IMG/VR virus record: IMGVR_UViG_3300032285_002075
Coordinates: 1-35,272 of that record
Source: a virus
DNA: 35,272 nucleotides
Reading direction: 5' to 3' (one strand)
Shown: positions 1 through 6,056 of the stretch, in pieces
Numbering within the stretch: the first letter of the stretch is position 1
Layout: each line of letters starts with the position of its first letter
Translations under genes and position numbers: made by a program
Notes under the pieces: model-generated
Databases searched by the model: none
Seen by the model: only the letters and a program-made list of their open reading frames with translations
Told to the model about the DNA's origin: nothing

Positions 1-101
1 ACAACCGGCGCTTCCATCACAATGGAGCGCTGCATCTTTGGCATCTTCAGGCGGGTTTCGCCTGCTCTAGCGAGTCCGGCTGGATTAGCCACGGCGGTCA
101 T
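1..101 (-). CDS. Prohead protease, N-terminal fragment (runs off left edge)
   Basis: Only the first 33 codons are inside the window; translation starts at the ATG at 101-99. The start codon overlaps the stop of the upstream gene as ATGA, the coupling used throughout this operon. The visible peptide contains KMQRSIVMEAPV near its end. This resembles the opening of HK97-type prohead proteases, alone or fused to the major capsid protein, which typically begin with an MQRS-like strand. The gene sits directly after the portal and a small accessory gene, where a lambda-like phage encodes its head maturation protease. The catalytic region is not visible, so the assignment rests on position and a short motif. 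Confidence 0.5.
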   Translation of the reverse strand, partial: MTAVANPAGLARAGETRLKMPKMQRSIVMEAPV

Positions 102-484
102 TGCAGGAACCTCAGTTTGTAGATGGTGGAATCAAACAACTGCGCAATCTCATCGCAGAGATTTTGCAGCTCGGAATCTGAGCCAATGCTAGCCCGCGAG
201 GCTGTGAAGTAATCCGACAACGCACTGACAAACTCGATGGCGGGACCAGTGAACGGTTCATAGCCAGACGGGTAATCGGCCACGATGCCGTATTTGCCCT
301 GGTACGCCTCAATGAGGTCATCGGCCAGCTCGGGCAACTCGCTATAGAACGTGTTCAACGCCATGTGCTCGCTGAAGCTGCGGGATTGCAAATGCAGCAT
401 GTGCCCTGTTGTTGCCGCGTGCAGCAGCGTTGCAAAAACTTCAGCGGCTGTTGGATTGGCGGAACGCTCTGGTGGGATCATCAT
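98..484 (-). CDS. DUF5856-like (Dps/ferritin-like fold) phage protein
   Basis: This 128-aa protein lies between the portal and the protease and overlaps each by an ATGA. It is mostly helical. A histidine-rich stretch has H22, H28, H31 and H40, followed by S-x2-FY-like residues (ALNTFYSEL, 42-50) and a DDL at 55-57. This pattern recalls the first helices of Dps/ferritin-like bundles, and the sequence resembles the cyanophage family DUF5856, whose function is unknown. Two adjacent ATG codons open the frame; the first gives the overlap with the portal stop. A structural or DNA-associated head role is inferred from position only. Family recognition is from memory, not a search. Confidence 0.65.
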   Translation of the reverse strand: MMIPPERSANPTAAEVFATLLHAATTGHMLHLQSRSFSEHMALNTFYSELPELADDLIEAYQGKYGIVADYPSGYEPFTGPAIEFVSALSDYFTASRASIGSDSELQNLCDEIAQLFDSTIYKLRFLQ

Positions 485-2067
485 TGTTTTTTGGGTTTGG
501 GTGCCACAGGTGTTGGCGCAGGCTCAACAGGGGCGGTGCCATCGGGCGATGCAGGTTCAGGGGTCGCATCAGGAGTGGCTTGCTCTGTGCCCTTCGCGTC
601 AACGGCACCGCTATCCGTATCAAAGGTGAGGCCAAGCTCTTGCGCTTGCTCCAACTCGGCGGCACGAGCAGTCAACAGCTCTTCAAGGTCGCCACCAGAT
701 TGGGCAACGACTTCTGCTTGGGTCATGAACCCACAGCGCACAGCCTCTTTGTACGCCTGGACTTCTTTAAGCGGGTCAACCCATGCCCAGCCGCGAGGCA
801 TCCATCGCGCGGCGTTGTAACGCTTGGCGTCAAGGTCGTAACCCGGCAGATTTAATTCACCGGAAAGCACGCCAAGATCCAACCAGGCGTCAAACACCAC
901 CTGATGGAGGTTTTCAACTAGCCAATCTTGAAGCACGCGGTAGTGATCACGATCTTCAAGCAGTGACAGCCGGCTGCTGCTGTAATTGGTTTGGCTGAAG
1001 TCGCGGCTGACGGTTTCGTAGCTCACCCCAAGGCCAGCCGCCACGGCACGCAGCATCTGCCGCATAAAGGGCTCAAACGTATCCGGCCGCTGGAGGCTGG
1101 GCACCGTGAAGGATTCACCCGGCGCCAAATACTTGATGGTCCCAGGCTCAAACGATGTGACGCGCTCGCCATCTTCAATCGCTTCCTCCACCAGCTGGCC
1201 TTCAGGGGAGGACACAAAGCCCATCAGCGATGCGCCAGCGCGTGCCGCAATCACCTCGCTTTGCTCGTAGCCCGAGAGATGGTGAAGCCGGGTCAGCGCC
1301 GAAGCAAACCAAGGAATGCCCCGTGTTTGAAGCGGACGATCGGCGCGGAACAGATGGATGACTTCTTCAGCCGGCACCCGAACCCGTTTTTGATAGGGGT
1401 TGCCTTTTTGCCCGTACTGAAAATCACCGGGGTGTTTTTGGAAAAAGTAGTAGGCCACTGGCCGCTGCCAGCGATCTACCTCAACACCCATCCTGACTTC
1501 ATTGCCGTTCTCGCCAACGCCGTTGTAGTTGTCATCCAGTAGATCAGATTCAATGATCTCCAGCGCCAAGGGGATCTTCGAGCGCCCAAACGGCTGTTTA
1601 ATCAGGCGCAGGATCACCTCACCTGATTCAGCCACGCTGGTGATCGCAAGCCGTTCAATGTCGGCAAAGCACATGCGGCCGGCCACATCACAGCTGTCCT
1701 TGCGGCACCAATCCGCCCATGCCGCCTCGATGGCATCGTTGATCTTGGTGTCGAGTTTGCCGCCGCGCTGCTTGCGCACCTGCGACTGAAACTTGATGCC
1801 GGTGCCCACCACGTTGGTGGCAATGGCACGCAACGCCTGGCGGGCGTAATCGTTATCCCTGACAAGCTGCCGGACGCGGTTGCGCAAGATGCGCAAGCTG
1901 CCGCGCACCTCAGCATCCTGGCTGGTGCCCTGGCTGATCCAATCGCTGGTCAGCCGCGACAGCATCGCGCCTTCATACGACCGGCGCCGTGGTGTCACCG
2001 CCGGCACCTGCGGCTCAGCCTTGGCCTTGAAACCAAGGGCTTCACGAATAGAGAATCCGAATGGCAT
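481..2067 (-). CDS. Portal protein (lambda gpB family)
   Basis: This 528-aa protein matches the lambda-type portal family, which forms the dodecameric ring at the unique capsid vertex through which DNA is packaged. Recognisable segments are the N-terminal RRRSYEGAMLSRLTSDW region (28-44), RNRVRQLVRDNDYARQA (62-78, the usual arginine-rich helix) and NVVGTGIKFQSQV (about 85-97). The middle contains EEVIHLFRADRPLQTRGIPW, the typical HxF/RxxRPxQxRGxPW motif of this family. The C-terminal 50 residues are acidic and Pro/Ala-rich. The length matches the family (about 500-530 aa). The start at 2067 overlaps the gpW-like stop as TGATG, implying translational coupling. Confidence 0.95.
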   Translation of the reverse strand: MPFGFSIREALGFKAKAEPQVPAVTPRRRSYEGAMLSRLTSDWISQGTSQDAEVRGSLRILRNRVRQLVRDNDYARQALRAIATNVVGTGIKFQSQVRKQRGGKLDTKINDAIEAAWADWCRKDSCDVAGRMCFADIERLAITSVAESGEVILRLIKQPFGRSKIPLALEIIESDLLDDNYNGVGENGNEVRMGVEVDRWQRPVAYYFFQKHPGDFQYGQKGNPYQKRVRVPAEEVIHLFRADRPLQTRGIPWFASALTRLHHLSGYEQSEVIAARAGASLMGFVSSPEGQLVEEAIEDGERVTSFEPGTIKYLAPGESFTVPSLQRPDTFEPFMRQMLRAVAAGLGVSYETVSRDFSQTNYSSSRLSLLEDRDHYRVLQDWLVENLHQVVFDAWLDLGVLSGELNLPGYDLDAKRYNAARWMPRGWAWVDPLKEVQAYKEAVRCGFMTQAEVVAQSGGDLEELLTARAAELEQAQELGLTFDTDSGAVDAKGTEQATPDATPEPASPDGTAPVEPAPTPVAPKPKKQ

Positions 2068-2657
2068 CAGTGGAACCGCACGAATAGGTTGCGGGGGTTG
2101 CCAAGGCCGTTGGCCATGTCCTCCGCGATTCTCTCGCGGTAAACCCGTGCCTTCAGTCTGCCTTCTAATTCCATCAGATCAGTCATCGACATCTTCCGCA
2201 GATGCCGGTTGCCGATTGTGTACTCCTGCACGGCGCCGCCGCTGACCATGGAGCGGATCGCAGCTTGCACCGCCTCTAAATCAATCGCGCTTTGCGTCCG
2301 CCCATCAAACGCGCCAGGGGTGCCCGTATAGCTCAGCGCGGCCTTGACAGTGACCTGACCAGCACCAGCCGTGATGCTGTCCGTGCCCTTGGTGGCAATG
2401 GCCTGGAAATAGTAAGTCCCAGCAGCCAGCGTGGCGCTCACGGCCGCCGACAGGGTGAAAGCCCAGCCGGATCCATAAGCTGTGCCCACCACTGTCGTCC
2501 CCGCGCTTGCCGTGTTTGTGCGCAAGTAATACTTCAGCGTCCAGTCAGTGCTGGTAACTGCATTGCCGAGATAATCCGACGTGGCATCGTCACGCCACTG
2601 CACCGTGTCACCGGCCTGGATTGTCGCGGGGATGTTCACGGCCTTACCAGTTGGCAA
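2067..2657 (-). CDS. gpW-like head-tail joining protein with N-terminal beta domain
   Basis: This 196-aa protein sits between terminase and portal, as W does in lambda. Its last ~75 residues (AVQAAIRSMVSGGAVQEYTI, then TDLMELEGRLKARVYRER) match the two-helix plus beta-hairpin pattern of gpW, which seals the filled head and joins the tail. The first ~105 residues are rich in Thr/Ala and beta-like (AGDTVQWRDDATSDY, GTYYFQAIATKGTDSI), consistent with an Ig-like or similar beta-sandwich. I believe this two-part architecture occurs in other phages. The start is TTG at 2657, inside the terL end. It is preceded on the coding strand by AGAAGG at good spacing, which favours it over a GTG six codons later. 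Confidence 0.75.
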   Translation of the reverse strand: MPTGKAVNIPATIQAGDTVQWRDDATSDYLGNAVTSTDWTLKYYLRTNTASAGTTVVGTAYGSGWAFTLSAAVSATLAAGTYYFQAIATKGTDSITAGAGQVTVKAALSYTGTPGAFDGRTQSAIDLEAVQAAIRSMVSGGAVQEYTIGNRHLRKMSMTDLMELEGRLKARVYRERIAEDMANGLGNPRNLFVRFH

Positions 2658-4512
2658 CGAATGCCTTCTGGTTCGATCTTAGCTGCGCCGGCTTTGCCTT
2701 CTCTACTGGCTTTTCAAGGCGCTTTTCTAGCTGGTCCCAGATGGTTCTGCGGTCGTAACGCTGATACATCCGATTTAACGCCGCATAGGCGTACACCAGG
2801 CAATCCAATGCTTCATTCCTGGCGCTTGGTTTTTTAACCCATTCCCGAACCGGAAAGCCCTTTACATAACGCAACGACTGTTTTTCAGCCGTTAGCTGAT
2901 CGAAATACTCGTTTCCAGTTTGCGCATGAAAGTGCAAATAGCCTGGTCCGGGTTCGTTGTGCTTAAGCCGGCCGAACAACGTGGTCTTGATCGTGTCGCC
3001 GCCCACCGGAAACACCATTGCGCCACGTTTCAACGTTTGACCTCGCGCGTTGATGTCCACCTTCGTCGCCTTGCCAATCGGCGGCTTGCCCCGCTGGCTT
3101 TGACCCTTGATCGCTATCACGCCCTGCGCCTGCCGCTCCCGCGCGTATTGGTACACCTCCGCTGTCGCGTGGCCGCCGGAATCGCACGCCACTACATCGG
3201 CTCGCAATTTTGCGCCGCTCACGTGTTCCCATTCATGCAGCACCACAACGTCCAGCTGTTTCCACACTTCTGGCCGGCATGGATCCCCGTAGATCTCTTG
3301 GTGGTCCACCAACCAGCCCTCTTCCTCGCGCCCCCACGCCCACACACTCACCGCCAGGCGATCGCCCGCAGATCCGCCGCCACCCTGTACGTCAACGCCG
3401 ATCGTCACGACCAGCGCGCCTTCCGGCAAGCGGCCGGCTGCATAGGGTTCGCAACGTTGCAACAAAGCGTCGGCGCTCACCTTGCTCGCGTAATCCTCTT
3501 CCCAGGTTTCCGCCAACCGGGTGTTTACAAACGACTTCAACATCGGCGCATCAGCCTTTGCCCGCAGGAAGTCATCCACCATGTCCGACCAACTCAGCCA
3601 ACCAAGCGGGCTGTAAAGCCCCGACAACTGGAACCCTGCCGTCTTGCCATCGCTTGGTGCCGTCGCGCGCCACTCGCCCTTGCGCAGCATCACCGGCTTG
3701 TGGATCTCAGCAAACCGCTCGCGGCATTTCTCGCACTCATATTTCGCCGTGCTTGGGTCGTTATCTTGCCACTTCAACTGCGACCACTTCAGCCATTGCA
3801 TTGCCTCACAGTGCGGGCATGGCACAAAGTACCGCCGCTGATCGCTGCGCTCATACTCCGCCTCAATCCGGCTGAAGTCCTTCACCGTTGGGGTGCTGGT
3901 CAACAAGATCTTGCGCCGCGCAAATGTCGTTGCCCGCTTCTCCGCCAAGCTCACCGGGTCGCCCTCGCCGTCAACGTCCAGCGGGAATGCGTCCACCTCA
4001 TCGCAGAAAATGTACCGGCACGGCGTTGAGCGCAGCCCAGTCGCTGAGTTCGCCCCAGTCAGCAGCATCATCCCGCCGGGGAACTCTTTCGAAAACATCG
4101 TGTTTCCACTGTCTCGGCTGCGACTCGGTGCGATCCGTTCGCTCAGGCATGGCGTCTCGGTAATCATTGACTCCAGCCGCTGCTTACTCAGCCTCTTGGC
4201 CATCTCAACGGTTGGCTGCACCGCAAGCATCGGACCAGGCGCGTGCGCGATCACATAGCCCAGCCAGTTACTGCCGGCCTCGGTCTTGCCTGTCTGCGCC
4301 GCAAACATCAGCACCACCCGTTGGATCGGGCTGTTGCTGCTCAACACATCCATCGGCTCGCGCAGATACGGCGTCCGATGCGTGCGCCATGGTCCAGGCT
4401 CAGCACTCGCCTTGCTGCTCAGCATCCGGTAACGATCAGCCCATTCGCTCACCGTCAGATCAGGCTCAGGCCGCAAGCCTTCTAAGAATGCTTTCCGGTA
4501 AACCTCAGCCAT
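2644..4512 (-). CDS. terL: Terminase large subunit (lambda gpA family)
   Basis: This 622-aa ATPase-nuclease packages and cuts phage DNA. Walker A is AAQTGKTE (71-78), Walker B is RYIFCDEVD (166-174) and a coupling motif LLTSTP lies at 203-208. A zinc-binding insertion has cysteine pairs at 232/235 and 260/263. The C-terminal RNase-H-like nuclease shows the acidic residues D374 (IGVDVQGG), D444 (VVACDSGGH) and a late DCLVYAYAAL segment. Length and motif order fit the lambda gpA/GpA family rather than T4- or HK97-type terminases, which suggests cos packaging. It overlaps terS by 8 nt. The 369-aa open frame on the opposite strand (2920-4029) is a shadow. Confidence 0.96.
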   Translation of the reverse strand: MAEVYRKAFLEGLRPEPDLTVSEWADRYRMLSSKASAEPGPWRTHRTPYLREPMDVLSSNSPIQRVVLMFAAQTGKTEAGSNWLGYVIAHAPGPMLAVQPTVEMAKRLSKQRLESMITETPCLSERIAPSRSRDSGNTMFSKEFPGGMMLLTGANSATGLRSTPCRYIFCDEVDAFPLDVDGEGDPVSLAEKRATTFARRKILLTSTPTVKDFSRIEAEYERSDQRRYFVPCPHCEAMQWLKWSQLKWQDNDPSTAKYECEKCRERFAEIHKPVMLRKGEWRATAPSDGKTAGFQLSGLYSPLGWLSWSDMVDDFLRAKADAPMLKSFVNTRLAETWEEDYASKVSADALLQRCEPYAAGRLPEGALVVTIGVDVQGGGGSAGDRLAVSVWAWGREEEGWLVDHQEIYGDPCRPEVWKQLDVVVLHEWEHVSGAKLRADVVACDSGGHATAEVYQYARERQAQGVIAIKGQSQRGKPPIGKATKVDINARGQTLKRGAMVFPVGGDTIKTTLFGRLKHNEPGPGYLHFHAQTGNEYFDQLTAEKQSLRYVKGFPVREWVKKPSARNEALDCLVYAYAALNRMYQRYDRRTIWDQLEKRLEKPVEKAKPAQLRSNQKAFVANW

Positions 4513-5038
4513 CGCTCAACTGCACCAAAGCATTGCGGTGCTCATCGCTCAGCAATTTGTGAATCACCTGAGGGTCGGTTTCACCCGCTAGCTGGTGGCT
4601 CAACCTATCAGCCAAATTGGCCAGCGCCTCGCGCACACTACGGCCAAGGTTGAAGGCTTCTTTCTTCACCTCATCAGCCGGCACCAATTCCTTGCGCTGC
4701 GTCGCCACTTGCAGCTTGGCTAGTTCCGCCTGGTAATGCTCACGCCGTGCCCGGCTTTCATTCAGCTCGGGGATCGCATCATCCGGCAACGCATTGATCG
4801 CCGCACGCAACGCCTGTGGCGTCCTGGGTCGCGGTTCAACCGGATCAGCCTCGCTCACCTTCGCGTTGTGCGTCCGTTTGGTGTTCTTGCTCCACAGCTC
4901 CAACGCAAGGTCGCGATCAAGCCATCGCTTGCCATCCTTTTCCACCACGGCCGCAGCAATGCGCGATTTGGTGGCAGCAGTCACAGTGCCCTTCGCGCAT
5001 CCTTTCAATGCAGCAAACTCGCTAAATGTGACCAGCAA
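4505..5038 (-). CDS. terS: Terminase small subunit (Nu1-like)
   Basis: This 177-aa protein lies directly upstream of terL. The first ~27 residues (VTFSEFAALKGCAKGTVTAA region) form a winged-helix/HTH-like DNA-recognition motif as in Nu1, which binds cosB. Residues 84-120 (ELNESRARREHYQAELAKLQ) are a charged helical stretch suited to oligomerisation, followed by a region likely to bind TerL. The only plausible start is TTG at 5038, because the remainder of the protein lacks Met. The next 200 bp upstream are non-coding and hold repeats that it could bind. Confidence 0.85.
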   Translation of the reverse strand: MLVTFSEFAALKGCAKGTVTAATKSRIAAAVVEKDGKRWLDRDLALELWSKNTKRTHNAKVSEADPVEPRPRTPQALRAAINALPDDAIPELNESRARREHYQAELAKLQVATQRKELVPADEVKKEAFNLGRSVREALANLADRLSHQLAGETDPQVIHKLLSDEHRNALVQLSDG

Positions 5039-5245
5039 AATCTTGTGGAGCCTTAAAGTTCAATCAAATCATATTGAACTATTGAACTACCAAACAGGTG
5101 GGGATGCTATGGCCGTTTTTCTCATCCCGCGTCCCGTTTGAGACGTTTTGGCGCTGACGCTAGATTTTTTCTGCGGTTTTGCGTGACCCGCTGGCGGCCG
5201 GCCAGGAGGGACCCGCGCGCCAGATCCCTTGCAGCGCAGTCAATC
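5039..5245. other. Non-coding terS leader; likely cos/terminase-binding region
   Basis: This 207-bp gap has no convincing gene on either strand. It lies immediately upstream of the small terminase gene, where lambda carries cos. It contains the ATTGAACT repeats nearest terS. Next comes a block with CATCCCGCGTCCCG, a T-run (5162-5168), and a very GC-rich stretch with CCGGCC (5196-5220). The nicking site itself cannot be identified by eye. A late promoter is also possible here. Confidence 0.4.
5057..5088. repeat. Three ATTGAACT octamers (one inverted, two tandem)
   Basis: ATTGAACT occurs twice head-to-tail at 5073-5080 and 5081-5088, and once inverted (AGTTCAAT) at 5057-5064, with an 8-bp AT-rich spacer. 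The first pair forms a dyad. Spacing is one octamer per 8 bp. The cluster starts 19 bp from the terS start codon, so it could be a TerS (cosB-like) binding site or an operator. The repeats are seen directly; the function is inferred. Confidence 0.6.
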
Positions 5246-5866
5246 TCAGCGAGCAGTGGCAATGGCTGCCTCCAGGCGTTGAGCGATGGCTGCCTGGAAG
5301 TCTCGCTGAACGATGGGCAGGCCGATGTCGTGAAGGCCAAGGCGGGGCTTCACGTCAGCCCTGGGTGCCAAGAGATAGAGGAAGCGTAGGTTGCGGTTGT
5401 TGCCGCGTTGCTGGGCGCCCTTGCCGCCTCTGAGCGCCAACCAGTAGTGGCCGTTGTATTGCTCAACGAACACCTTGTCGCCTAGCTGCCGTGGCTTGTC
5501 CGCTTTGCTGATGAGCTGCGTCTTGGTACGCCGCACCAATGGGGTGGGGATGGCAACGAAGTTGCCATGGGGCAGCTTAATGCCGCCGAGTTCTTGGAGG
5601 TTGAGGAAGGGAGCAGTTGGCTTGGGTCCGATGGTGACGGACAGGTTGGACTTGGTGGCTTTATCAAGCACATCAACTTGATTGACGACCCAGGGTTTGC
5701 GGATGGTGAAGCGAGTGGGCATTTGAGTGCGGGTTGCATTGCGCACTTGGTAGCCCATGTCGTTAAGGGCTTGCGAGGTGGCAAACGGCAGCTGCTTGGT
5801 CATCGCATCGGTCCATGCGATGGCCTTAGGCAGCTCTGACTTGATGTCGAGGGTGATGGCGGTCAT
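5246..5866 (-). CDS. Putative gpZ-like minor tail / tail-completion protein
   Basis: This 206-aa protein resembles the lambda gpZ-type/neck families. It has an early helical segment with ATSQALNDMGYQVRNATR (29-46), then RFTIRKPWVVNQVDV and strands ending in PFLNLQELGGIKLPHG. A basic middle includes RRTKTQL. Lambda Z joins tails to heads and is coded between head and tail genes, whereas this gene lies upstream of terS, separated from it by the cos candidate. The ATG at 5866 is the natural start. The N-terminus reads TAITLDIKSELPKAI, with no signal peptide. The family call is by pattern only. Confidence 0.5.
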   Translation of the reverse strand: MTAITLDIKSELPKAIAWTDAMTKQLPFATSQALNDMGYQVRNATRTQMPTRFTIRKPWVVNQVDVLDKATKSNLSVTIGPKPTAPFLNLQELGGIKLPHGNFVAIPTPLVRRTKTQLISKADKPRQLGDKVFVEQYNGHYWLALRGGKGAQQRGNNRNLRFLYLLAPRADVKPRLGLHDIGLPIVQRDFQAAIAQRLEAAIATAR

Positions 5867-6056
5867 GCGCCAAGGGTAAGGCGGGAGCGGTGTGATGTGA
5901 ATCGAAAAGGGGTGAAGGAGGGGGTGTTCCGACTTGTTCCGTTCCTAACAACGCCTAACACTTACCCGTTTTCTCTGTACTGCTCCCTTTCTCTTTTATT
6001 TTAAATAAATAGTTAGAACATAGAACAAGTAGGAACAAGGTAGTGATAGCAGCGGA
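5867..6056. promoter_or_regulatory. Non-coding control region; origin or promoter candidate
   Basis: This 190-bp gap separates the primase gene from the gpZ-like gene. It holds the GTTCC/GGAAC repeat arrays, a CCTAACA direct repeat (5944-5950 and 5954-5960), and an AT-rich core (5988-6012, TATTTTAAATAAATA). The core could unwind as an origin or supply a -10 element for minus-strand transcription. No gene fits it. Confidence 0.45.
5925..6040. repeat. Inverted GTTCC / GGAAC repeat arrays
   Basis: On the left, TGTTCC (5925-5930), TTGTTCC (5934-5940) and GTTCC (5941-5945) are closely spaced. On the right, GAACA (6016-6020), GAACAAG (6023-6029) and GGAACAAGG (6032-6040) run in the opposite sense. 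CTTGTTCC at 5933-5940 is an exact inverted copy of GGAACAAG at 6032-6039. The arrays flank the AT-rich core. They may be iterons for the adjacent primase-helicase or an operator. Confidence 0.6.

Noticed and set aside
2920-4029. 369-aa plus-strand open frame opposite terL
   Set aside because: It is antisense to clear terminase motifs and its protein is Arg/His/Pro-rich without any family pattern; it is a GC-phase shadow.
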